A DNA stretch of 27,217 nt. Origin: Lachnospiraceae bacterium UBA1729 (GTDB taxonomy: Bacteria > Bacillota > Clostridia > Lachnospirales > Lachnospiraceae). Within the stretch, counting starts at the first letter, position 1. The number at the start of each line of letters is the position of its first letter. The notes under the pieces are model-generated. The model had not been told where the DNA came from. It saw only the letters and a program-made list of their open reading frames with translations, and did no database searches. This document shows positions 15,650-22,378 of the stretch, in pieces. The position numbers and the translations under genes are program-made. The stretch spans positions 4,565-31,781 of the forward strand of contig DCIJ01000008.1 of the NCBI GenBank assembly GCA_002315945.1, given 5' to 3'.

Positions 15650-15721
15650 ACTATTAATTCTGTAAATTTCTATATTATTATCCCTTTTAGAAATTGTGTC
15701 CCTGATTTATTCCAGAAACCC

Positions 15722-16351
15722 TTAGTCTCGTAATTCAACCTGGATACCGACTTTTTCAAGACGTTCTACCGCCTTTTTCTTTTTCAGCATATCCATCGGT
15801 TCCTCATCCTCACCAGCAACAATATAGAACTTGATATTTTTTAAATTTACTCCATATACCTCGATACTGTTTTCCACCAGTTCTACATATTCGTCACTCA
15901 AAAGCTGCTGTTCTGTCCCCTTAACAGTCATCTCCAGATTTTCATGGGCCTCAAGCATCCCCAAAAACTCCTGACCGAAAACCTGACGGCCCTTACTGAT
16001 TCCCATTCTGATAACATTTACTGCAGCCACACTACCAATATAATATATCAATCCTGGAAGTGGGCTCAGACTATGAGATTTAACCATGATTATCAGATTA
16101 CTCATTATGGAAAAAAGTAGCATAATTGTGGCTACATTTCCGCCAAAATCAAAGTCGCTGACTGTCATGGCCAGAGCCAGAACAAACTGAACAGCTGTGA
16201 TTACTCCTGATAATGCCACATCTCCCAGTATCATGGTCTTGCCCATCATATTTAGGAAAAAAATCAGGAAATGACCTGTAATAAACAGTGCCGCGAATAA
16301 TAGCACTCTAATTCGACCAATCTTATTTTTGTACCCATACTCCTGTAACAT
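15722..16351 (-). CDS. Four-helix membrane protein with cytosolic tail, unknown function
   Basis: I do not recognise this 209-residue protein. Hydrophobic segments at about residues 16-35, 43-63, 72-90 and 97-113 suggest four membrane helices, with a basic N-terminus (MLQEYGYKNKIGRIR) inside. The last 95 residues form a soluble charged domain ending VERLEKVGIQVELRD. The membrane part is reminiscent of sensor regions found in front of GGDEF domains in this bacterial group, but there is no GGDEF, kinase or other catalytic motif. The ATG follows GGGGGAAG. It is 22 bp behind udk, is last in a three-gene operon, and a terminator follows. Confidence 0.75.
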   Translation of the reverse strand: MLQEYGYKNKIGRIRVLLFAALFITGHFLIFFLNMMGKTMILGDVALSGVITAVQFVLALAMTVSDFDFGGNVATIMLLFSIMSNLIIMVKSHSLSPLPGLIYYIGSVAAVNVIRMGISKGRQVFGQEFLGMLEAHENLEMTVKGTEQQLLSDEYVELVENSIEVYGVNLKNIKFYIVAGEDEEPMDMLKKKKAVERLEKVGIQVELRD

Positions 16352-16374
16352 AACGCTTCCCCCACCGAAAAATT

Positions 16375-17019
16375 TTACGCATCAATTGTATTTTTATATT
16401 CTCTAAGCAAAGACTCGACCTTACGAGCCATTACATCCAGCGCAACCTCATTCTTGCCACTATTTAAAACCAGATCAGCATACATTCTTGTAGGCTCTAC
16501 GAAGAGGTAATGCATAGGCTTAACAGTGGTCAGATACTGGTCAACAATATTGTCAATATCTCGTCCCCTCTCCTTAACGTCCCTCATTACACGTCTTAGA
16601 ATTCTCTCATCTGCGTCTGCATCCACAAAAATCTTAATATCGCTCATCTGGCGGATTCGAACATCCTGCAGACAGAGGATTCCTTCCAAAATAATAATCT
16701 TGCTGGGATTTATCTCTACAACCTCTTTGGACCTGTTATGTATTGTGTAATCATATACAGGACAAAGCACCGACTTTCCCTGCTTCAGTGCTTCAAGATG
16801 CTCTAACAAAAGCTCTGTTTCAAAAGCATCCGGATGATCGTAATTAATCTTTTTTCTCTCTTCAAAGGGTATATCATCATGAGCTCTGTAGTAATTGTCA
16901 TGATAGACAACTGTCACCTCATCTCCAAACATATCCTTAAGTCTGTTGGTAAAGGTTGATTTTCCAGAGCCGGTACCACCAGCAATAGTAATCAGGCAAG
17001 GCTTGCATTTATTGTCCAT
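16375..17019 (-). CDS. udk: Uridine kinase
   Basis: Uridine kinase phosphorylates uridine and cytidine to UMP and CMP in pyrimidine salvage. The P-loop AGGTGSGKST is at residues 13-22. The conserved NYDHPDAFE (residues 59-67), YDYTIHNRS and IILEGIL segments follow, as in bacterial Udk, and the length of 214 matches. RILRRVMRDVKERGRD near residue 140 is the lid region. The start is 2 nt after the stop of the large membrane protein gene, with GGGAGAAG inside that gene's last codons, so translation is probably coupled. The biological link between pyrimidine salvage and that membrane protein is unclear. Confidence 0.96.
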   Translation of the reverse strand: MDNKCKPCLITIAGGTGSGKSTFTNRLKDMFGDEVTVVYHDNYYRAHDDIPFEERKKINYDHPDAFETELLLEHLEALKQGKSVLCPVYDYTIHNRSKEVVEINPSKIIILEGILCLQDVRIRQMSDIKIFVDADADERILRRVMRDVKERGRDIDNIVDQYLTTVKPMHYLFVEPTRMYADLVLNSGKNEVALDVMARKVESLLREYKNTIDA

Positions 17020-17021
17020 AA

Positions 17022-18725
17022 TTATTCTTCTCCCTCATAATTATCTATGGCATCATACAGCATTCTTCCATCATCACAGGACAGAACCAGATATTTGTCA
17101 TCATCATATACTATCTCCAGTTCGGGCACCTGACCATAATGCAGCTCTTCAATCTGGTCATCCACTGACATGCTCTGTTTAATCAGCACGAACACCCTGC
17201 CCTCAGGCCTGTCATCATGGGACTTTTTCTGAAGCCACTGATAGATATCCAGATTGTTTCTGTCTGTTACAGTGTACATTTCAAGCTGTCCATTAGACAC
17301 AGCCGCCGCCAGGTCACTTACCCAGAACTCGGCAAAGCCGTCCTGGTAGCCATTATCAACCAGCCACTGGACAGCAGGTCTGATATCCGGATCTGCTCTG
17401 AACATACTTACTGGAGTAAGCTTAATCTGAGAAATACTGGTGGCAATAAAGCAGACGGCTATTACTACGCCCAGCATTTTCCTGCCAAAGCTTACAATAA
17501 AATTCTCAGTCTCTATCTCTATCTGAATCACAGCCAGCGCCGCAGGTATACAGGGCAGCCAGTAGGAACCATTTGTCTGGGTACTAAGGAAGCCGAAGGT
17601 AACTCCTACTACCATAAGCATATTGATAAAAAATACTACCACAACCCTCTGACCATAGTTCAGGGTTTTGAATCTCTTAATCAGTCTGTAGAGAGAAAAT
17701 ACAATGAATCCAGCTGTCACAAGACCCAGGGCACCCAGGATTCCTTCCGGTGTGAACAGGTCCACATTGTTCATATTAATATTGTCAACCGGATAACCAA
17801 AATCTTCAACCAGGGATGACCAGGCTGTCAGTAAATTATTCAGATTAAGTACTATCCAGGACTGAACCGTCTGACTCTCATAGGGATACTTTTTCTCCAG
17901 AACTCTGGAATTAATCATGTATCCTGCCATGGCAAATATAAGAGTAACAACTATCATTCCCAGGGCTGCAATCTCCGGGCATCTTAAAAATGCCCCTGCA
18001 GAGATATATTCAGGTTCCTTTTTTTCAGCCCTTGCTTTTTTGTTTTCAGGTCTAAGTATTCTAATCAGCAACAGACATACTGCAGTTGTAAGCAGAGGCA
18101 CGTAAAAATTCATAAGCATGCGCACAGAACCAACAGTATTTAAAAAGCTTAACAGTCCAGAGGCACCAGTCAGTATTCCCAGCATGATGTAGGAATTTTT
18201 ATCCCCACCATTTTTAAGTACAGGCACCAGAAATTTAATAAATCTGATTACAATGCCCAGACCCAGGGCTGTTGTCATGATGTAGGGAGCATAGAAACCA
18301 AAGAGCAATACATGAAAATGGTACCAGTATCCAAAGGGCAGCATAAGCACTGCCGCAGTATATACAGAAGCTTTTCTGCTCCCAAAGGAAGTTCCAAAAA
18401 AGATATAGGACGCTGTCATGCAGATAAATATCACTACCTGACCGATGACCCTGGCCACATGCCAGTTATGGGGAGACAGAAGAAAGCCTACCCTCAAAAA
18501 GGCTGTAACCTCAAAGATCCTAAGGGAAGAACCATAGTACCAGTCCGAAGACAGAATACTGTGCTCATGATTTTGCATCTCTGCCAATATCAGTTCAGCC
18601 GCCTGATCACTATCCAGCAGATCAAGTCCACATCTGGCAACATACACTGTGGCAAATAAAAACGCCACACCAAGAACTATCCAGGGAATTATTTCTTTAA
18701 TATCAAATTTTAGTTTATCCTTCAT
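17022..18725 (-). CDS. Large polytopic membrane protein, possibly GT-C-type glycosyltransferase
   Basis: A 567-residue protein with roughly ten to eleven hydrophobic helices and a soluble C-terminal part of about 140 residues. After the first helix, a predicted external loop reads LLDSDQAAELILAEM (near residues 34-49). An acidic D-S-D in that first loop is where GT-C glycosyltransferases keep their catalytic acidic residues. Later hydrophilic loops contain SPHNWHVAR and KKYPYESQTVQSW. I cannot identify the exact family; a lipid-linked-sugar glycosyltransferase is a guess from topology and the loop-1 acidic motif. The ATG follows AGAAGG about 9 nt upstream. It is first in an operon with udk and the four-helix protein. 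Confidence 0.75.
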   Translation of the reverse strand: MKDKLKFDIKEIIPWIVLGVAFLFATVYVARCGLDLLDSDQAAELILAEMQNHEHSILSSDWYYGSSLRIFEVTAFLRVGFLLSPHNWHVARVIGQVVIFICMTASYIFFGTSFGSRKASVYTAAVLMLPFGYWYHFHVLLFGFYAPYIMTTALGLGIVIRFIKFLVPVLKNGGDKNSYIMLGILTGASGLLSFLNTVGSVRMLMNFYVPLLTTAVCLLLIRILRPENKKARAEKKEPEYISAGAFLRCPEIAALGMIVVTLIFAMAGYMINSRVLEKKYPYESQTVQSWIVLNLNNLLTAWSSLVEDFGYPVDNINMNNVDLFTPEGILGALGLVTAGFIVFSLYRLIKRFKTLNYGQRVVVVFFINMLMVVGVTFGFLSTQTNGSYWLPCIPAALAVIQIEIETENFIVSFGRKMLGVVIAVCFIATSISQIKLTPVSMFRADPDIRPAVQWLVDNGYQDGFAEFWVSDLAAAVSNGQLEMYTVTDRNNLDIYQWLQKKSHDDRPEGRVFVLIKQSMSVDDQIEELHYGQVPELEIVYDDDKYLVLSCDDGRMLYDAIDNYEGEE

Positions 18726-18760
18726 TATGTAAACCTTCTCACGAATTTCTATTGCCTATC

Positions 18761-18789
18761 ATTATATCGCAGCGCAACAAAAAAGTCAC
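18761..18789 (-). promoter_or_regulatory. Candidate promoter of the membrane protein-udk operon
   Basis: On the minus strand a consensus -10 TATAAT (18761-18766) lies 17 nt from GTGACT (18784-18789), a four-of-six -35. The -35 falls inside the 3' arm of the preceding terminator hairpin, a compact arrangement. The leader to the ATG is about 30 nt. Confidence 0.55.
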
Positions 18790-18834
18790 ACATACAAATA
18801 GAATAAAATATTCCATTGATGTGTGACTTTTTTT
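18778..18834 (-). terminator. Terminator of the kinase-nucleotidyltransferase gene
   Basis: On the minus strand AAAAGTCACACAT pairs with ATGTGTGACTTTT over 13 bp. An inner AATGGAATA/TATTCTATT stem extends the hairpin, which ends in TTTTTTG. It lies about 45 bp beyond the stop codon. The A/T symmetry could allow function in both directions. Confidence 0.85.
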
Positions 18835-18877
18835 GATTCTTAGTTTTATATTATTTCTGTTCAGTTATTTTTCAACT

Positions 18878-20836
18878 TTATTTCAGCCCAAAATTTGTAA
18901 CTGCATCTCTGTAAGCAGCCGGATTGCCCAAATCAAAGGACTTACCATCAATAACTGCTCCTACTGCGCCATATTTGTCACATACATAGGCAATAGCATC
19001 TGTAAGTTCAATCTCGCCCTTCTTGTTAGTGATATCCTGCTTGATTGCCTCATCCAGTCTTGCAAACACCTCGGGAGTGAGGATGTAGCTTCCAAATGCG
19101 GCAAAATAATTCTCAGGACTCTTTCTTGAAGAAACAGCCAGATTCTCCTTGGCCTGAATCATGTTAGGCTTTTCTACTATTCTGTCAAGCTTGAGAGCAG
19201 TCTCGTCCTTGTCCTCCCACTCACCAGCAAAGATACCAAAGTTTCCAACAGTTTCAACAGGAACTGTATGGAGAGAAATAGCTGTTCTGTTGTATCTCTC
19301 ATAGGCATCAATAAGCTGTTTTGTGCAGGGCACTCCATTGTGAGTCTCGTAAATTGTATCACCTAACAGCAACAGCACAGGCTCACCTGCGGCAAAATCC
19401 TTTGCCTGGAATACAGCATGGCCAAAGCCTTTTTGCTCTTCCTGATATACGAACTTAAGCTTGCCAGCCAGCTTCTGGACTTTTTTCTCATAGGCCTGCA
19501 TGGCAGGTGACAGCTTCTCGAAGTGTTTCATGGGAAGAGGTTTGAAGAAAAAGTCTTCATAGTAACTCTGCTCTTCTCTGTTGAGAACAAGGCATATCTC
19601 TTCTATCTCTATATCATCCAGTTCTTCCAAAAGAACCAGGATTCCAGGCTTCATCATGCCGTCCTTGTCAATTACAGGGCAGAATTCCTTCTTAACTCCA
19701 CGGGTCTCAGGATACAGCCTGGTACCAAAACCTGCCACAGGAATGATAGCCTTTCTTACGCTTGCAGAGGGGCGAAGTGTAAGAGGATATGCAGTCATAC
19801 CAAGAGTATTCTCCAGATATTCAATAAGCTTTGTCTGGCACTCCTCATCCTTGGCCAAGAACTGAATAGTGCCGTCGCCCTGGCTTCCAACGCCCTTGGT
19901 TCCATATATCAGGGGCTGAATGTTCTCATCCTTCATGGTTTTGTGAAGTACCGGTGCAATCAGTTCTGTACACATGGGAGCCACTTTGCTGTCAAAGAGC
20001 TGCTGAGCCTCACCCATAAGTGCACCCAGTGCTTCCAGATCCCCCTCGGCCATATATTTCATGGCACGCCCAGTGATTTCTCTGTTATCTGCTCCCAGTG
20101 CTTCATGAAGCAGTCTGTCTGCATCAGTTCTGGGGAAAGGATACCCAGAGTTAAGGTCTGCTAAAATCTTTACTGTGTCCTTGCCAGCCATCAGGTCAGC
20201 AAATACATAAAAAAGAGGTTTTTTAATTGTGATTCTCTCAACATCAATCTCATTGCCATCAAAATTAAGGGCAACAGGAGTGGTTCCAAAGGCGCAGGCC
20301 TGATCAAGTCTGCCGCAGCGGCTGGGAGTACGAAGCTCACCCCAGTAGGCAATATTCATAAGTCCCATTGTGTTGAGTCTTAAGTGATACAGCTCGTTAA
20401 ATGCCTTGGCAACCAGCACGCATACAGCAGCTGATGAGCTGAGACCACTCTTCATGGGAAGATCCATCTTGGTAATGTGAATGGTGATACCACCTGTGTG
20501 ATACCACTCACTAATATATGATGCCACGCCAGCTACATATGAGAAAAATCCACCCTCGTTGGCAGCATTTCTCAAAAGCTTAATATCCATGGGACAGGTA
20601 AAGCTGTCTCCCTCATACTCCGGCAGTTCACTTACAACCACAAACTCCTCAGATCTACGGGCAGTGGCATATATACCCTGAACTGTTCCTGTTACAACCG
20701 CACGTCCGGGAACAATCTTGGCGTTAAAAGTTTTATTAGTTCCAGCCCAGTCACTGTGCTCACCAAACAGGCACAGACGTCCAGGAACAAATAAATCTAT
20801 AATTTTCTCTTCTGAATTACGAATAATATCTGACAT
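18878..20836 (-). CDS. Fusion: galactokinase-like GHMP kinase + GalU-like nucleotidyltransferase
   Basis: One 652-residue polypeptide with two catalytic domains. Residues about 1-360 are a GHMP kinase: motif 1 VPGRLCLFGEHSDWAG (from residue 17) resembles galactokinase PGRVNLIGEHTDY; motif 2 PMKSGLSSSAAV is the ATP loop near 126; CGRLDQACAFG keeps the galactokinase catalytic Asp; GVGSQGDGTIQF is motif 3. Residues about 362-652 resemble UTP-glucose-1-phosphate uridylyltransferase: IPVAGFGTRLYPETRGVKKE, then QKGFGHAVFQA, LLLLGDTIYE, DRIVEKPN, GEIELTDAIA and DLGNPAAY. It should convert a free sugar through its 1-phosphate to an NDP-sugar, as bacterial FKP does for fucose but with reversed domain order. 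The sugar is unknown; galactose, glucose-type or uronic acid are options. ATG at 20836 (AGGT upstream) is preferred over an in-frame TTG at 20854. It appears monocistronic. Confidence 0.9.
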   Translation of the reverse strand: MSDIIRNSEEKIIDLFVPGRLCLFGEHSDWAGTNKTFNAKIVPGRAVVTGTVQGIYATARRSEEFVVVSELPEYEGDSFTCPMDIKLLRNAANEGGFFSYVAGVASYISEWYHTGGITIHITKMDLPMKSGLSSSAAVCVLVAKAFNELYHLRLNTMGLMNIAYWGELRTPSRCGRLDQACAFGTTPVALNFDGNEIDVERITIKKPLFYVFADLMAGKDTVKILADLNSGYPFPRTDADRLLHEALGADNREITGRAMKYMAEGDLEALGALMGEAQQLFDSKVAPMCTELIAPVLHKTMKDENIQPLIYGTKGVGSQGDGTIQFLAKDEECQTKLIEYLENTLGMTAYPLTLRPSASVRKAIIPVAGFGTRLYPETRGVKKEFCPVIDKDGMMKPGILVLLEELDDIEIEEICLVLNREEQSYYEDFFFKPLPMKHFEKLSPAMQAYEKKVQKLAGKLKFVYQEEQKGFGHAVFQAKDFAAGEPVLLLLGDTIYETHNGVPCTKQLIDAYERYNRTAISLHTVPVETVGNFGIFAGEWEDKDETALKLDRIVEKPNMIQAKENLAVSSRKSPENYFAAFGSYILTPEVFARLDEAIKQDITNKKGEIELTDAIAYVCDKYGAVGAVIDGKSFDLGNPAAYRDAVTNFGLK

Positions 20837-20916
20837 AATTTTACCTATAATCAATACCGATAATGATCATATAGCTATCCATACTGGTATGAAGCCAAAT
20901 GATATCCTTGTGAAAC

Positions 20917-20943
20917 AAAAAGGGACCGTATTCACAGTCCCTT
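20917..20943 (-). terminator. Terminator of the infC-rpmI-rplT operon
   Basis: On the minus strand AAAGGGAC pairs with GTCCCTTT over a 10-nt loop, followed by TTGTTT. It is 17 bp after the rplT stop codon. Confidence 0.9.
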
Positions 20944-20959
20944 TCAAGCTTAAGACTAA

Positions 20960-21310
20960 TTAAGCATTCTTAGCGATTTCAACTAACTTAGCAAATCCAG
21001 CTGCATCATTAACTGCCATCTCTGCAAGCATCTTTCTGTTGATATCAATGTTTGCAACCTTAAGGCCGTGCATAAATGTTGAATAGCTCATGCCATTAAG
21101 TCTTGCTGCAGCATTGATACGAGCGATCCAAAGCTGTCTGAACTGACGCTTTCTCTCCTTACGTCCAGCATATGCTGATGTAAGAGCACGCATAACTGAC
21201 TGCTTAGCTACTCTGTACTGGTTGCTTCTTGCGCCTCTGTAGCCCTTAGCGAGCTTCAGAACTCTATTGTGTTTCTTCTTTGCGTTTAATCCGCCTTTAA
21301 TTCTAGCCAT
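20960..21310 (-). CDS. rplT: 50S ribosomal protein L20
   Basis: The 116-residue, very basic protein is the standard L20, starting MARIKGGLNAKKKHNRVLKL and containing GYRGARSNQYRVAKQ and the RKRQFRQLWIARINAAAR signature. L20 is an early-assembly 23S rRNA binder. In Firmicutes it also represses its own operon through the infC leader RNA, which is relevant to the leader at 22084-22277. The ATG has a GGAGGAAG ribosome binding site. rpmI ends 53 bp upstream. Confidence 0.98.
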   Translation of the reverse strand: MARIKGGLNAKKKHNRVLKLAKGYRGARSNQYRVAKQSVMRALTSAYAGRKERKRQFRQLWIARINAAARLNGMSYSTFMHGLKVANIDINRKMLAEMAVNDAAGFAKLVEIAKNA

Positions 21311-21363
21311 TTTTACTTCCTCCTTAAACTACTAAAAAGTCTATGCAAAGCACGTTCCAGATC

Positions 21364-21561
21364 TTAGAGATATGGAAGAATCTTCTTCATGTTCTTTACG
21401 TTTGTTGCATCTGTCATTGCAGCCTTACGTAAATCTCTCTTTCTCTTGGTAGACTTCTTGGTAAGGATGTGGCTCTTATAAGCTTTTGCTCTCTTTAACT
21501 TACCTGATCCTGTCTTTGAAAAACGTTTTGCAGCAGATCTGTTAGATTTCATCTTAGGCAT
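21364..21561 (-). CDS. rpmI: 50S ribosomal protein L35
   Basis: The 65-residue basic protein matches L35 throughout: MPKMKSNRSAAKRFSKTGSG near the start, then KRAKAYKSHILTKKSTKRKRDLRK and a short C-terminal helix ending MKKILPYL. It sits in the universal infC-rpmI-rplT order, 15 bp after infC. A strong AGGAGG site lies 8 nt before the ATG. Confidence 0.98.
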   Translation of the reverse strand: MPKMKSNRSAAKRFSKTGSGKLKRAKAYKSHILTKKSTKRKRDLRKAAMTDATNVKNMKKILPYL

Positions 21562-21576
21562 ATTTTTGTCCTCCTG

Positions 21577-22083
21577 TTATTTCTTCTCAGTTAAAAACAT
21601 CGTCATCGAACGTCCCTCAACCTTGGGGGCCTTCTCAACTACAGCTACATCGGAAAGCATCTCAGCTACATCATCCAGGATATGCTTGCTAGCCTGCATG
21701 TGTGCCATCTCTCTACCCCTGAAACGAAGTGTAACCTTAACTCTGTCACCCTTGCTCAGGAATTTTCTTGCAGCATTGACCTTGGTATTAAGGTCGTTGG
21801 TATCAATGTTGGGAGATAATCTAATCTCTTTAATTTCGATTACGTGCTGCTTCTTCTTAGCTTCCTTTTCACGTCTAGTCTGCTCATATTTGAACTTACC
21901 GTAATCTACAATCTTGCATACAGGTGGTTTTGCATTAGGAGCAATCTTAACCAGGTCCAAACCTGCTTCATCAGCCAAAGCCTGAGCTTCACGTGCTGAC
22001 ATAATACCCAGCTGTTCGCCCTCTTCACCGACAAGTCTTACTTCCCTGTCCCTGATCTGCTCATTAATCATGTAGTCGCTAAT
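21577..22083 (-). CDS. infC: Translation initiation factor IF-3, probable ATT start
   Basis: IF-3 binds the 30S subunit, prevents premature 50S joining and proofreads the start codon. The N-terminal domain begins MINEQIRDREVRLVGEEGEQ; the C-terminal domain carries KKKQHVIEIKEIRLSPNID and KVTLRFRGREMAHMQ. The ATG at 22071 is preceded by no ribosome binding site at a useful distance, whereas GGAGG (22092-22096) lies exactly 8 nt before an in-frame ATT at 22083. AUU is the well-known start of infC in E. coli and relatives, used for autoregulation because IF-3 discriminates against it. I therefore place the start at 22083 (169 residues). A longer frame from a TTG at 22140 runs through the attenuator hairpin and is rejected. 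rpmI follows after 15 bp. Confidence 0.93.
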   Translation of the reverse strand: MSDYMINEQIRDREVRLVGEEGEQLGIMSAREAQALADEAGLDLVKIAPNAKPPVCKIVDYGKFKYEQTRREKEAKKKQHVIEIKEIRLSPNIDTNDLNTKVNAARKFLSKGDRVKVTLRFRGREMAHMQASKHILDDVAEMLSDVAVVEKAPKVEGRSMTMFLTEKK

Positions 22084-22277
22084 AGTTGTATCCTCCGATT
22101 GAATTCTTCTTACAAAAAAAGAAGAGTGACTGCTTTGCAATCACTCCTAATCTCATAATCTAATCTTCTGAATAAATACATTCAAATATATTCTACTCAA
22201 AAGAACTATTTACCACTGAAACTCTATCCAGGTCGCAGGGTGAGAGTGAATTGCTCTGCTTGATGTTCTTAAAAACC
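22084..22277 (-). ncRNA. infC-rpmI-rplT leader RNA (L20-type attenuation leader)
   Basis: From the predicted transcription start near 22277 to the infC start is about 194 nt without a convincing gene. It contains an intrinsic terminator directly before infC (22113-22146) and, about 100 nt upstream of it, the segment GCAATTCACTC (22244-22254 on the minus strand). That segment can pair with the terminator's 5' arm over ten bases with one bulge, so it would act as an antiterminator. The same segment can instead pair with AGAGT and AGTG just downstream of it. In B. subtilis the equivalent leader is controlled by L20 through premature termination. Position and logic match, but I cannot confirm the L20 binding site by eye. 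Confidence 0.7.
22113..22146 (-). terminator. Attenuator hairpin in the infC leader
   Basis: On the minus strand GAGTGATTGC pairs with GCAGTCACTC (ten pairs, one G-U) across an AAA loop and is followed by TTCTTTTTTTG. It ends about 30 nt before the infC start, inside the transcribed leader, so it must be conditional. Confidence 0.88.
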
Positions 22278-22283
22278 TTACAT

Positions 22284-22312
22284 ATACTAACACGCAATAA
22301 TATACATGTCAA
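22284..22312 (-). promoter_or_regulatory. Sigma-A promoter of infC-rpmI-rplT
   Basis: On the minus strand: a perfect -35 TTGACA (22307-22312), a 17-nt spacer and -10 TAGTAT (22284-22289). It lies about 50 bp beyond the stop codon of the VanW gene. Confidence 0.8.
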
Positions 22313-22320
22313 CAACTTTT

Positions 22321-22378
22321 TTATGGAAACTAAACTGTTTTTTATGGAACCTGTACTGATATTATGGAACCTGTACTG
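22321..22378. repeat. Three 17-bp tandem repeats spanning the end of the VanW gene
   Basis: TTATGGAACCTGTACTG occurs at 22362-22378 and 22342-22358, with a diverged copy, TTATGGAAACTAAACTG, at 22321-22337 (spacing 20 and 21 bp). The first contains the stop codon and last codons of the VanW gene; the others are untranslated copies just upstream of the infC -35 box. It looks like a duplication of the gene's 3' end. Confidence 0.85.

Noticed and set aside
17217..17819. 200-codon plus-strand open frame opposite the large membrane protein gene
   Set aside because: It is antisense to a gene with coherent membrane topology and good start signals; its product has no recognisable domain.
19523..20164. 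213-codon plus-strand open frame opposite the kinase-nucleotidyltransferase gene
   Set aside because: It lies antisense to well-conserved catalytic motifs, its product has no recognisable domain, and codon composition is that of an antisense shadow.
22084..22140. N-terminal extension of IF-3 from a TTG at 22140
   Set aside because: The extension is encoded by the attenuator hairpin and its T-run, and would add residues not expected in IF-3. A good ribosome binding site instead points to the ATT at 22083.
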